64,000 bases of DNA from Nageia nagi (GCA_050084985.1 JBITNC010000001.1:156302001-156366000), one strand, 5' to 3'. Positions 26,299 through 37,960 are shown, counted from the stretch's first letter. Notes: a model not told the origin generated them from the sequence alone. Program-made: numbers and translations.

Positions 26299-27309
26299 TG
26301 TAGACAACAAAAAATGTACCTTTCACTTATGACACATCAACTCAATTATAATTATTATCATAAGGTTTAACTATCGAATGCAAGATCATGGAACAATCAT
26401 TAATTAGCTCAAAATTAGGATTTAATACTATTCAAAAGAGGTTTTAGAAATCATTAAAAGGAAATTCTTAAATATTCCATCTTTCCAATGCTTCAAATGA
26501 TGAAGAAAATGGATCTGCAATTTGTGAGTTATGGCCTTTTGAGTAAAAAATCATAATTCAATCCTAATCACCAATGATTTTATCCAATCATCAGCAATTG
26601 ATTCCAATCACCAATTCCCAATACCCAATTGTTGGTGACCCTAAATTGCATAAAATCAAGTTAAAAATGGAAAAAACTAAAGCATTTGGGAAATAAATCA
26701 ATTGATGACTAGTATCTTATCATCCCATGCCAACTCACTTCAAATTAGGATCATGATAAGGTTGAATATGCATTTCTATCTAGATTTTTGTCCCAAGAAT
26801 GGCAACTTTGGTAATTTCCAAGAACTATAAATAAGCCTTCAATAGTGAAGCAGAAGGACCCAGATTTTATGCAACCTTACTCTACCATAATACATTTATA
26901 CTTTAGTAAGTAAATGCATTTCATTTTTTCATGCTTTCATACTTGTATTTTATTATACTTCCATACATTTTAAACTATGTGAATAGGTATGTTTTGATGT
27001 GTTTTTTATGTATGTGCAATATTTATAGAAAAAGTAGCTAATTTCAGCAAAGATGAACTAAAGAACCAGCAAAAAAGAAATAATCAACATCACTCCCTTT
27101 CATATGGAGGTTTCAAAATATTATTTGGAGCTTGTAGAAAGTGGTAAAGAAGGCCTCCAAAAGGCCCATGTCAACTATTGTATTAAAGCCCTCCATGTGA
27201 GAAAAATCTATAATCAAAATTGAGGTTTATACCAAAGATCAATAAAGAGTTTTGTTGATTGTAACATCTCTTGTTTTGCATGCTTGGAGGGTTATTTTTT
27301 GGGTAAACA
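26299..27309 (+). repeat. Element A 3' LTR
   Basis: Starts TGTAGACAAC and ends GGGTAAACA. It is collinear with the 5' LTR at 14,619-15,648 and has its TATA box TATAAATA at 26,826-26,833. The visible divergence from the 5' LTR is much greater than between the two LTRs of element E, so A is older. Confidence 0.9.
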
Positions 27310-27314
27310 CATAA
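27310..27314. repeat. Target site duplication of element A (right)
   Basis: CATAA, matching CATAG at 14,614-14,618 in four of five bases. The sequence beyond it (GCTTACC...) continues ORF Y, as in the uninterrupted copy at 31,806. Confidence 0.6.
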
Positions 27315-27890
27315 GCTTACCTTTTTCAGATAGATGGAAGGTTTTTTGGATTTGATTTGGATTTAGAGAAAAAACTATTCTTTGATCATCTTCTTTGAAG
27401 GCTATTTTGGATAGATTAGATCTTTTAATCATCCAATTCATTAAATCAGATGAAAAATTAACCCTAATCACACCAACTTGCCCAAGTATGATTTCCATTT
27501 ACTTTAGAATGGTTATTTTCAATTTGTATTATCTTTTTCCTAATTGAATAATTTTTTTAGTTCATATTGATCATCCTCTTTGGGATCCCACATTCCTCAT
27601 ATTTGCTCTTTATAGGATGATGTATCATATTTTCCTCATCATTAGGCTCTATATCCCTTATTTTAAAAGAATTAGGTTTTCCCTTTTCCCCTTTTGAAAA
27701 AAAAAAACATTCATCATCAAAATCTGATTTAAAAATAACTAACCTATCTCTTTTGATTTGCAAATCTCTATTCTTTAGCTCTTTGAAAATGTTCTTGAAA
27801 CCCTCATTTTGGTGCTTAAAACAAACTCCTACTACTCCTAGACACTCCTTTCAAATTTTAAATTATTTTCCCTCCTTTTCTCTATTGTAA
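27315..27890 (-). pseudogene. Unidentified long ORF Y, copy 1, 5' part
   Basis: Minus strand, continuing into 14,613 across element A. Open pieces are 27,763-27,557 (QIKRDRLVIFKSDFDDE, then KGEKGKPNSFKIRDIEP) and 27,498-27,292 (GQVGVIRVNF, MNWMIKRSNLSKIAFKEDD, NQIQKTFHL). The frame can be followed upstream to about 27,860 (GVCFKHQNEGFKNIFKELKN). A true start codon cannot be chosen. With the part at 12-14.6 kb the ORF would span roughly 950-1000 codons. Similar sequence occurs at 31,830-32,280 in copy 2. Function unknown. Confidence 0.55.
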
Positions 27891-28540
27891 TGATCACATA
27901 AAATCCTTGTGCAAAGAAACTAGAGTTTATGCAAGTAAGATAGCATTAATACAGACAATGTATGATGTATGCAATCAAACTAGGCTTTATACATAGGAAT
28001 TAGGGTTTTGTAGTGAATTATTGCTTTATGCTATCTATAAATAGATTATGTAATTAAATCATACCTTATGAAAACCTTATTAAACCTTTATGTGGTTGAT
28101 TAAACACTTGTATGGAGAGAATAAGGCTTATGTAGAGGAAAGGAAGATTACATGGTATAATAAATCCTTATGCGGAGTTTAAATACCCTATGTGATGGAT
28201 ATATAGCTTATGGGGAGAGACTTAGGGTTATGTAAACAAAGTTAGCCTTATGCATATAAAAAAAATATCTTGTATGAAGATTTGGAAGCTTACATGGATA
28301 AAAGAAACCTTATATGAACAAAGGAACCCTTATGTAAATAAGAAAATAAGGCTTATGTAGTTGAAAAAGGTCTTATGTGGAGGAAAATAGGATTCTATGG
28401 ATCAAATAACCCTTATACAAAGAGAAGCAACCTTATGCATATAGTGAAACCCTTATGTGGACAAGGAAATGAGGCTTATGCATTCAACATGGTGCTTATG
28501 CAAAGGAACCACTCCTTATGAAAATAAGCAATTTAACCCT
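27890..28540. repeat. Array X, copy 1: irregular CTTATGTGGA words
   Basis: Words related to CCTTATGTGGA(T/C)AA occur about 25 times at spacings near 20-35 bp, for example CCTTATGCGGAG, CCTTATGTAAAT, CTTATGTGGAC. The stretch between words is not conserved. The whole array recurs at 40,215-40,890. It lies between integrase and ORF Y on the element's strand, perhaps as a regulatory or leader region of ORF Y. Confidence 0.65.
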
Positions 28541-28929
28541 TTTTAAAAGCTTCTAAGAAAAAAAATAGCACAAAAATGACACCTACAAAGTTTTTAGAAT
28601 AATTTGCAATATTTCTAAGGCTTTTTGGATTAGGTTTTTTGGTACTAATATGCAAGAATGTTTTACAAATATTAGATGCCTCTATAAGCTTGTTAACACA
28701 AGCTCTATCTAAGATAATTGTTGAATTGATCAGGCAATTGATAATTACAATTATTTACATTATAAAAAAATTCCTACTCCTAACACTTTTTCTATCCTAT
28801 AAAGCAACAAAAATTTTTGATAACAATCCTAGTTTGCTTAAAAAAAAAAAAAGACATATTTACAAACTTGTATGTACAAAGAGGAACAAACACTTTAGTT
28901 TTTTTGTTCAAAAGGATAAAACCTTTTTG

Positions 28930-29990
28930 AGTTTATGGCCATTTTTTGGTAATAACATTTGATGACCATCCAAAGTATTCAACTTTTAAGTATGACTTCT
29001 CACCAACTTAGAGATTTAATGGGGCCCAAGACAGTTGGGTTCTAGTTTTCCTTTTTTCCATGTTGATCATTTCTTGGATCCCGATATAATACTATGTTAT
29101 GTAAGCTAAATGGTTTTCCTCTGACCTTCTTATTAAATGTGGTTGTATTATTTAGAGCTTGCTCTACAAGTATGATAAATTTCTTTCTCCTTATTTCTTG
29201 TAACTCTACCAAATCATTCAACCTTTGTTGCAATAGATCAAAGTGTTCCTCTTCTTCAATCATGAGTTGCAACACCCTTTCTTCAACATCTAGTGGAAGA
29301 AAAGCCTCTTGACCATATACTATCTCATATGGTGATTTTCATGTTCCCTTTTTCACTGATATCCTATCAACGCAAATTGCATATTTTAATTGTATGTGTC
29401 ATGCTCTTATTCTTTCTCAAGTTTATTTTGATCCTTGTAAGTAAACTCTTGTTGGATGCTTTAGTTAAGCCTTTACCTTATGGATAATAGTTATATGAAT
29501 GGCTTAGCTCAATGTCATACTTGTTATAGAATTCAATCATTTCAAAATATATGAAATATGCTCCATTACCAATCACTAGATTTCTTAGGATCCCATATTT
29601 ATAGAGAATATTATCTTTTATGAAATTGATGACAATAAGAGTTGTAGAGGATATTAATGGAATAGGTTATATGCTCTTGATGAAATAGTCAGTTACTATG
29701 ATTATCCACTTATGACCAAATAAAGAATTTGGGTTAATCATTGCAATCAAATCTAGTCCCCATTGCATGAATGGAGTCTCAACTACAATCGAATTATAAA
29801 GCAACATATTGGACAACCTTCCTTTTCTTGTAAAAACTTGACATGCATGATAAATTTTTATGTAGTTATGCATATTAAAGAATAAGGTAGCCCAATAATA
29901 ACCATCCCTCATGATCTTATTTCTTGTGAGCTTACAACATAGTTTCCACCATACAGACCTTGATGATATTCTTAAATAATGGAATGTATT
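28930..29990 (-). pseudogene. Ty3/gypsy integrase (Tat/Athila-like), decayed
   Basis: Minus strand. It would insert element cDNA into chromosomal DNA. At 29,912-29,667 the open stretch has MRDGYYWATLF, a CQVF piece of the HHCC zinc domain (first Cys lost), then PFMQWGLDLIAMINP, GHKWIIIVTDYF (first catalytic Asp). Further on, in broken frames, VIGNGAYF (second Asp replaced by Asn) occurs. The C-terminal part is open at 29,275-29,042 (LQEIRRKKF, NTTTFNKKV, PFSLHNIVLYRD), and remnants of the terminal GP..I domain reach about 28,930. No RT adjoins: at about 30,000 the sequence changes abruptly to ORF Y copy 2. Confidence 0.85.
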
Positions 29991-29999
29991 TCATGTTCT

Positions 30000-32299
30000 T
30001 GGACTACAATTTTTAAGCTTTCTAATTGTATCAAATCCTCTTGCACCTATTCTATTTCCTCACTTGGCACTCCTACATGAATTAATGAAGAGTAAGGCCA
30101 ATCTTGGTATGATTCATCTATTTCTTGAATATTTTACCCCCTCTTGTGAGGCAAAATATAGTGTCATGATCACTTGAATTTTAATTACATATTCAATAAA
30201 TGGCTTCTCATAATCATCTTTTTTCTTTATTACCAAATACCTTTGAAACCTCTCTAGGCCTCTTGCAACTAAAGATGAAGAATCCCCTATTTTCAATTTC
30301 TTGGTAACATGTTCTTCCATAACACCTTACAAATCAAAGTGATATCTAAGGTTGAGGGGAAAGATGGAGCCTTCTCATGTGAAAATTTTGAATAGTTCTC
30401 ATATTCATCTACATGAACTCATCACCAATTTTAACTTGGGAAAAACTTAAGCCTGGTACACCAATGTGAAACAAGTGTAAATTTTCTTTGATTATTCTAC
30501 TATGGCTTGATCTAGCTAATATGAAATGATGTATTGAGGAATGTCCTCTTTAATCATCAAAGCCTAACATAAGGTAGGGTTCTTCTCCTTCTAAGCAACC
30601 TCTTGAATCTTATTAGCTACCTCATAAATTAGTTGATTAAACTATATTACCACTTCATCAAGCACTTGATTAATTATGTCAATGATATCTTATTTTTCTC
30701 TTGCATTCAACTATACAAGTCTAATTCTGGCATAAATTTTGTATATTATTCCACTTCTTATTTCTTTCAACTTAGGATAGATATAGAAAATTTGAGAACT
30801 CTAGATTTAATTCTATTCCTAGGATCATATTTTTCCTAGAATGCCTTTAGGTCCTTACCACTATTGAGGGCATCAATAATTTCATCTTCAAAGGAATCTA
30901 CTTCATGTTCAACTAAATATGCTTTTAGCTTTTTCTAAGTTGTTGCAAAATGTTGATGGGGATCAAAACCTCACCATGAAATCTCTAGGAAATAATATGC
31001 ATCCATGCTATATATTGTACTAAAAAATGACTAAGAACTCAATGACCAATCTCGTAAGGATATTGCATAAAACCCATCTTTCTCTCTTTCTATTTAAATG
31101 AGGACTTCAAATTTTTAAACATTTTCCTAATTACTTCTTTATATAGAATAAAATCTAGAAAAAATTCTCAAATAAATTTAGGCTGGAGCTTCCCTCCATA
31201 CATCCTAATGTACATTGATTCCTCCTAGAGTACTACTTCTTTAGCTTTGTTATCATGCAAAAATTTGAGAAAATGGGAGAAGATTCTAGGAATGGTGTTA
31301 GCAAATTAAGCGTAAACCAATTTGAGAAATTGGTCATAGAACTAAGTATATTCTCCATATTACTCATGAATTATTGGTATAAACACTTGAATATACCCCT
31401 CTATCAGTCCAAGTGGAAATTAAGCTCTGATAAGGATATGAATAAATAAAGAATACCCTATAAATCTAAGTGCCTTATTTTCCTAAAAATCATTTTTTAC
31501 ACTAAGTTAATTATTTGTGTATTCTATTGCATAAAAAGGTTTCTCGGTAATGTACATTTAGGGGAGAAAAAGATGATCTATATAGCAAAAGATAGACATC
31601 CCTATCTAACCACTTATGGAATTCCTTCCCCAATAGGTAACTAATATTTGTAAGGTAATAATGTGCCTAAATTATAAAAGTATAGAAATTTAGGAGGAAT
31701 GAGGTTTTACCAAAGAATATCTAATCATCTAGGAAGAATCTTGCTTGCATAGTATCACTCATGTAAATAAAACCAATTCTTTATGAAAATGTAAGGTCCA
31801 AAGGCTTACCATTTTTTAGAAAGAGAGAAGATTTTTTAGATTTGAATTGGATTTAAAGTTAAAACTATTCTTTGATTATCTTCTTTGAAGGATTGTTTGG
31901 ATATACTGTACCTTCTAATCATCTAGATCATGAAATTAAATGAAAAATTAACCCTAAGGCACACCAACTTACCGAGGTCTAATTTTCATCTTTTGAAGAA
32001 TGATTATTTTGCATTTGTAATCACTTTTTCCAATTGAATAATTTCTTTAATGCATATTTATCATACTATTTAGGATCTTGCATTCTTTTATATATGCTCT
32101 CTATAGGATGATACATCATCTTTCCCTCATCATCAGGCCCTGTATCAATTATTTCAAAAGCATAAGGTTTTCCCTTTTTCCCCTTCTAAACAAATAAACA
32201 TTCATCACCAAAATTTGATTCAAAAACAACTAGCCTATCTCTTTTGATTTATGTAATTCATGTAGCTTTCATCTCTTTATCCTTCATCTCTCTAAAATT
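30000..32299 (-). pseudogene. Unidentified long ORF Y, copy 2
   Basis: Minus strand, collinear with copy 1 but without element A. It shares MYGGKLQPKF (about 31,200), GFDPHQHF and EDEIIDALNSGKDLKAF (about 30,970-30,850), and the open block 30,320-30,114 (KKLKIGDSSSL, LERFQRYLVIKKKDD). It stops matching copy 1 at about 30,000, where it joins the integrase. The part homologous to the coiled-coil end of copy 1 is therefore missing. At 31,787-31,815 it carries the unoccupied version of the site where element A inserted in copy 1. The copia element inserted near its 5' end. Confidence 0.6.
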
Positions 32300-32789
32300 T
32301 TTTGGAATGTATAATGCATTATTGTAAAGGTTTTGTAATAATATTCTATGTAAGTTCACTAATACTTAAGGGTATCATTTGATACCTTAAGTATTTAAGT
32401 GAATATGATAATGTAACTTGTCCTACACTCCATTTCATGAGCATGCCCCTTGGGTAAAAGGATGTACATGTCATGCTTTTGTACATTGGATAAAAGGGTG
32501 ATCCACAGAGGGATTTTGGCCTATAAATAGAAGGTTCCCTCTTTGGATCAAACACCAATTAGTAGAGGAAAGTTATGCTAGAGGATAGTGTTTAGGATAT
32601 TAGTTTAGAAAGATTGTAAGAGTTCATATTTGTGAATGAAGTGAGATCTAGTTAGTGGATGTACTCCTAGTTGGAGGAACCACTTACATCTTTAGTTATC
32701 TTTGTGAGATTGCTTTGTGAGTTATTTAGATGTGATTTGTGAGCTTACATGTGATCTTGGGAGTTTAAAGTTGTTTAGTTTATAGTTCA
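32300..32789 (+). repeat. Copia 5' LTR
   Basis: About 490 bp, beginning TTTTGGAATGTATAATG (a TGTTGGAATG end with changes) and ending TTCA. TATA box TATAAATA at 32,522-32,529, downstream of the shared box TGTACATTGGATAAAAGGGT. It matches the LTR copies at 809, 9,799 (inverted) and 39,778. Confidence 0.9.
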
Positions 32790-32800
32790 AATTTTTTATT

Positions 32801-32812
32801 TTGTATTAGAGC
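32801..32812 (+). other. Primer binding site, initiator tRNA-Met type
   Basis: TTGTATTAGAGC corresponds to TGGTATCAGAGC, the site complementary to initiator tRNA-Met used by most plant copia elements, with two changes. It lies 11 bp after the LTR end. Confidence 0.75.
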
Positions 32813-35661
32813 TACTTGGAAGCTCATTTTCACATTCTTGGTGTGGAAGCTCTTCTTCTTGGTGTTCATCTCTTCATTTCATTATTGAGGTAAAATTCAA
32901 GATAAGGTATAACCTCCTACATACAATCTCCTTCATTTTTTTAATCTTTTTTGGCATATTTAACTAATGTTACTAACATATTTTGTATTATGTTAGTTCT
33001 CTCTTATATATGTGGCAAAATTTTTTTTAAAGAGCAAATTTTTGTTTACTTATACTAATACTTTCTATTGTTAGTTATAAGTTTAAAAGACTTTTTGTAT
33101 TGCTCTAATTTTGAATATATTTGGTTTGAAGGTTTATTTTTTATCAAAGGGTTTGTATAAAAAAAGGGGGAGGAAGAAAAATGGGGATCTGATTATTTCA
33201 ATTCCTTCATTTGCTCATGTAATCAAGTATTATTTATTCAATTGAAAATCAATCAGTATAACCTTTTGCTTAAGTAAATAAATAAAATTTGTTTATTTAT
33301 TCATTACACTTTGCTTCTCTAGTTTCAAAAAAAAGGTGGGGGGAGAAAGAAAATTGAACTCAATATAAATTTTTTTTAAATTTACACTATGTTTTTGAAA
33401 GTTTTTTGGGCAGCTAGTGCCCTCTCTTTTGGGGGGTTCAAAACCCAGCTATCTGCTCCTCATCCATTGCTCATGCTCCTCCCTAGTCAATTTCCTCCTA
33501 GGTGCTACCACTCAACTAACGACCTCTCTACTCTTGACAACCTCAACCAATCTTCATGTAGACTCTTGTATTTAGACTTTTTTTTTAGAGTGCCTTTTAC
33601 AACATAGCTAGGAAATATACTCAAATAGAAATTAATTCATTTAGAGCATTAGGATTTTTTACAACAATAAATGTGATCCTTATTAATCTATTCTAGCTTC
33701 CTCTTAACATGCTATAGCATCCAATCTTCTACGTGACCTCACTCCACTTCAATGTGAACTCACTCTCTCTCCTTCACTCCATCATGACTATGATCATGAC
33801 CTCTCTCTCTCCCTTTTATGAGCACTAACCCTCCTATTACATTATCCCTCTTTGCCACAGTCTCACCCCTTTCTTGCCTATGCTAGGTTTTTTTTTCTCT
33901 TTTTTTTGCAAACACCTAGTAGGATTTGTGGGTGTTGTTAGCATCTCCCCATCGAGGTGTTTGGTCTTGTTATTTCTATAGGTATGAGAGGTCATGAATG
34001 ACTCCTCTTCCTTATGCAACCTCTTTCCCTTGCTTGAACTACCTTTGCTCAAACCCTTACTCCTCTATCTTCCTTCTGTTTGTATTTATTTTGAATCCTC
34101 ACCTACCTTTGCATTAATTTGGTAGATGAATTTTTTTTTTGAGGCATTAATTTTTTTGCCTTTTTTTACAAGCAAGTTTATCCTTTTCATTATGACTTGC
34201 TATGCATGGAGTAAAAATGAAAAAAAATCATCAAATTGAGTTGTTAAATTTAATACATTTGGGTAGAGTGTATACTTAGTCTATCACATTAAATTGGAGT
34301 GGAGGTGTCTCATTTATTTGTGGTAAAGTAATGATGATTTTGTTTCTTCTACTTGGAGCAAGTTTTTCAAGATAGTTTTAACTAGGTAGGTATTCTAGAG
34401 GCATATCTTTACAAGTTTTATTTTTCTTCAATTACATTGCACTTTATATTGGTAAATATTACTGAGATAAAAGTAATATTACTTAGGATTTTTATTAAGT
34501 AACAAGGGGGAATTTTTTTTACTTAATTTTTTAGATCTTTAGAGCAATGTTATGGAATGAACATACTTAGAAGATATTTTTTCATAAACTAGTATGCTAT
34601 CTTTAAGAATAAAAATTTAAGTAAAAAGGGGGAATTTGTATAAATTCTTACTTAAATTTTATTTTTATACCTCTTACTTTATCTTGTGTTGAAATATTTC
34701 ATAACACTTAAAGTTTATTTTTAAAGATGTATGCTTTGTACTTAAGTTGAAATGATGCATGCTTAGTACTTAAGTTGGAATGATGCATGCTTATTACTTA
34801 AGTTATGATGCTTTTTACTTCCTTATGCAAGAATGGAATAAACTTGTACAAATAAGGAATGTTGTAAATATGTCCTTTAGGGGTTGGTAAACAAAACTCA
34901 TTAAACACTTAGGTTTCAAATTTTGAATGGATGTTGTTTTAATTCATGTTTTGCACTTTGATTTATTTGCTTATGCAAACAAAAAAGTAAATATTGATAT
35001 GAGTAACCCCGTAAAATGAACACATCCACATGTACATTCTATAACATGACTTGTTTAGGAAGCCATGAGGTGAGGATAAATAGATTGAAGCCTTTAAGTT
35101 TGATAATCCAAATGGTGAAAAGTTTGTACTTCTAAATTGCCCTTAAATCTTCTATTGGTCTAGATATAAATCCAATAGGTGGATAGAATTTTGTGTAGTG
35201 ATACCACATGTCTGTACATCTATTCAAAGATTATCCTGATAACCTAGGAGGATAACTTGAAACCTAATCAAGATTAATAATTTGATCAATCCAATAAACA
35301 TCATAACCTTGAAAAATAATAGGTGCTTCTCCTTGTGAGATAGTATAATACTAACCAAGATGAATTGGTTAAGGATTAGTAGTACTTTGACTTCTCTTTT
35401 GTAGACATCTAGGTGAAAGCCTAATTTTAGACAAGAAAACAAGCTTCAATAATATCACTCTTCATCTATGTTCTGGTGATGACAAAAGTATTTGGATTCA
35501 TAGGATGTATATTTGACTTGTAAAACATTTGCACTAGTGAATCTAATCAAGCATGTATTAGTTAATTAACTATAACATGTATTACTTACTTGGTTAAAAC
35601 TTAACATATAATGTTGTTTATTGAACCACATGATTATTATTTTCACATTCTTATATAGCAA
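32813..35661. other. Copia leader, unusually long, non-coding on the plus strand
   Basis: About 2.85 kb between primer site and gag ATG. The part 33,400-34,080 is pyrimidine-rich and less AT-rich than its surroundings. On the minus strand it has an open frame at 34,052-33,837 (SKGSSSKGKRL...) of unknown nature, possibly part of acquired sequence. The remainder is AT-rich with no coding signal. Confidence 0.55.
34733..34815. repeat. Short tandem repeat in copia leader
   Basis: About three copies of a unit of roughly 30 bp containing TACTTAAGTTG.AATGATGCATGCTT; the third copy is degenerate. Confidence 0.7.
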
Positions 35662-36560
35662 ATGGGAGACTCCTTTTTACCCAAACACATTCTTTATGGT
35701 TCCAACTATGGGATTTGGTAACCTCAGATGAGAGTTGAGTTGCAGGTAAGAAAGCTTTGGCAAATAATAAATGAGAACCTTATACCTCCTACAGATGAGA
35801 AGGCATTAGAGGCTTACAACATGAATAATAATTTGGAAACCTCCATGATTTTTTATGCAATAACAAATGATATGCTCCTGGTAATTTTTTCTTCAACCTT
35901 GGTAAAAGAATCTTGGGATAAAATTAAAAAAATATACCTTGGTTCAAAGTTTTCAAGAAGGTTTAATATTTTCTAAAATTTGCTTCAATATTATTAAGGG
36001 GAAGATGAAAATATGGCTTGAATAAAATCATTGATCTAAGGACCCAAATTGTTACTTAAGTGTGCAATTGGATCAATGATGAGTTCATGGTATTCATTAT
36101 TCTTGAAAGCCTATCTTCAAAGTTTGGTAAATTTGTGATAGTTATGGAAACAAGGTTTGATGATGAAGAAGAAGTCTTCTCTCTTGAGAGCCTTTTTAGG
36201 CTCCTTTTGAAGCATGAGAAAACCTTTAACAAAAAGGTGTTGATTTCTACTCCAAAAGTTAATAATGTTGCTTTAGGAGCAACCAAAAGTTCTTTCAAAA
36301 AGAAGTTTAATCATCATAAGAAATCTTATCCTTATTCCTCCAAAAGGTTTGAGAAAAGAGGAAATGGCAATAACAAGAACATAAATAGCAATAGGAACAA
36401 TGGTAACAACAACAACTTCAAGCAAAAAGATGAAAAAGGTAAAGCAAATAATCCAAATCCTAAGGCAAAGTTTGATGAAAATTGTAACTATTATGGCATT
36501 CAAGGTCACAAAAAAGTTGATTGCTACAAAAAAAAGAGAGAAAAAAGATAAAGGCAATGA
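35662..36560 (+). pseudogene. gag: Copia gag, decayed
   Basis: Capsid-nucleocapsid gene. ATG 35,662 opens with MGDSFLPKHILYGSNYGIW followed by a stop, the typical start of plant copia gag (a short lead, then NY..W). The open piece 35,728-35,976 (LWQIINENL, SWDKIKKIYLGS) belongs to the conserved UBN2-type gag domain. The next piece, 36,060-36,551, covers its end and a basic Asn/Lys-rich tail. The zinc knuckle at about 36,482-36,525 reads CNYYGIQGHKKVDC: its second Cys is replaced by Tyr. Confidence 0.9.
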
Positions 36561-36639
36561 TAACGTAAATAAATTTAAATAAAAGAATAATATTCAAGGT
36601 GGTTTTGCTATGGTTCTCTATTCCATGTCTCACTCTTTT

Positions 36640-37165
36640 TTATCTAATTAGATTGTTGACTTTGGTTACACTAATCACCTATGCTTTGAAAAGGATAAGT
36701 TTGAGAACTTTCACAAGTCTAAAAAAGATGCAATTATGATAGGTGATAACTCTATACTTGAAATCCAAGGCATTGGAAGTGTGTTGATTCATGAGAAGGT
36801 TATTGAAAATGTGCTCTATGTTTCTAAACTAAGGATGAACCTTCTCTTTGTATTTCAAGTTGTAATAAAATGGTACTCATTTGAGTTCCACTCTCAATCC
36901 TGGTGCATTAAGAAAGGACTTGCCACATTGGTTAAAAGATTAGTGAAAGATTATCTATACATTATGGATCAAGTTCCAACAAAGATGTGTCTTGCTAGTA
37001 GTGTGTGTTATAGAGGCAATATTTGGCATCATCATTTAGGGCACCTTAACCATAAGAGTATTCAAGTCATGAAAGATCAAGAACTTATGAAAGGTTTGCC
37101 TTTAATTTCACTTTCAATTGGTCTTTGTGAGAAGTGCATCCTTGGTAAGATGCATAAGTAAAAGT
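36640..37165 (+). pseudogene. Copia protease and GAG-pre-integrase domain, decayed
   Basis: The protease starts after a stop with IVDFGYTNHLC. The catalytic D-S-G is D-F-G here, so it would be inactive. The flap-like part is IMIGDNSILEIQGIGSVLI, within the open stretch 36,736-37,161. The same stretch ends with the integrase zinc-binding region: WHHHLGHLNHKSIQVM and CEKCILGKMHK, with the HHCC residues preserved. Confidence 0.9.
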
Positions 37166-37189
37166 TTGAAAAAGATAAGGCAACAACAG

Positions 37190-37960
37190 CATCTAAATCT
37201 CAACTTATGCATTCAAATTTTATGGGTCCATTTTAGACTAAGTCACTTGGAGGAGCATCTAATGTCTTGACCTTCATTGATGAATTTAGTAAGATGACCT
37301 TTAGGTATCTACTTGAGCATAAAGATCAAGCTTTTGAGAGTTTTAAGGTTTTTAAGGCCTTTATTATGAATCAAACTAACCTTAAAATCAAGATGTTGAG
37401 ATTAGATAATGGAAAAGAATATAATAGAAATGAGTTAAATGACTATTATGCTAAGTATGGAATCAAAAACAATTTATGATTTGTTACACTTCTCAACAAA
37501 ATGGTATTGCTAAAAGGAAAAATATAACAATTATGGATATGGCTAGATGCATATTGGGTAATCTTCCTAGTTTCTTATGGGGTGAAGTAGTAAGCACTAC
37601 TATTTAGACCTTGAATAGGTGTTCCACAAAAGCCATTCAAGGTAAAACTCCTTTTGAGGCATAGTCAAGAAGAAAACCTCACATTTCACACCTTAGGGTG
37701 TTTGGTTGTGAAACATTCTCCTACATTATTTTTGAGAAAAGGAAGAAGTTAGACAAAAGGGATAAAAAATGCATCTTTGTAGGTTAGGATAGTTAGCATA
37801 GAGGCTATAGACTCTACTTTCCATCCTATAAAGGAATGTTCATTTCAAAGGATGTAAAGTTCAATGAACTTCCTAAAGAATCTACTTCTAATGAGGATGT
37901 TGAAGATCCAGATGACTCATTAGTTTCTCCTAGCTGGTTGGATATTGATATAGTCAAGTT
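37190..37960 (+). pseudogene. Copia integrase core, decayed
   Basis: The catalytic core begins QLMHSNFMGPF. The first Asp lies in FIDEFSKMTF, the second in MLRLDNGKEY. The catalytic Glu, expected in the motif QQNGIAERKN, reads QQNGIAKRKN (37,495-37,524, in a shifted frame), an E to K change. Downstream, LRVFGCETF and KLDKRDKKCIFVG are the usual end of the copia core. Open part: 37,267-37,479. Confidence 0.9.

Larger units (their letters stand above)
14619..27309 (+). mobile_element. Element A: Ty3/gypsy element with gag and protease but no RT or integrase
   Basis: A 12.7-kb element with two LTRs of about 1.0 kb in direct orientation, a tRNA-Asn type primer site, a polypurine tract and a near-perfect target duplication. 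The coding part (17.8-21.8 kb) holds a decayed gag and a retropepsin-like protease. The next 4.5 kb up to the 3' LTR holds no RT, RNase H or integrase that I can recognise. It therefore resembles non-autonomous gag-bearing elements that depend on relatives. It interrupts ORF Y, whose second copy at 31.8 kb shows the empty site. Confidence 0.8.

Noticed and set aside
33389-33607. Plus-strand open frame of 72 codons in the copia leader
   Set aside because: No recognisable motif; sits in a pyrimidine-rich block that yields chance frames.
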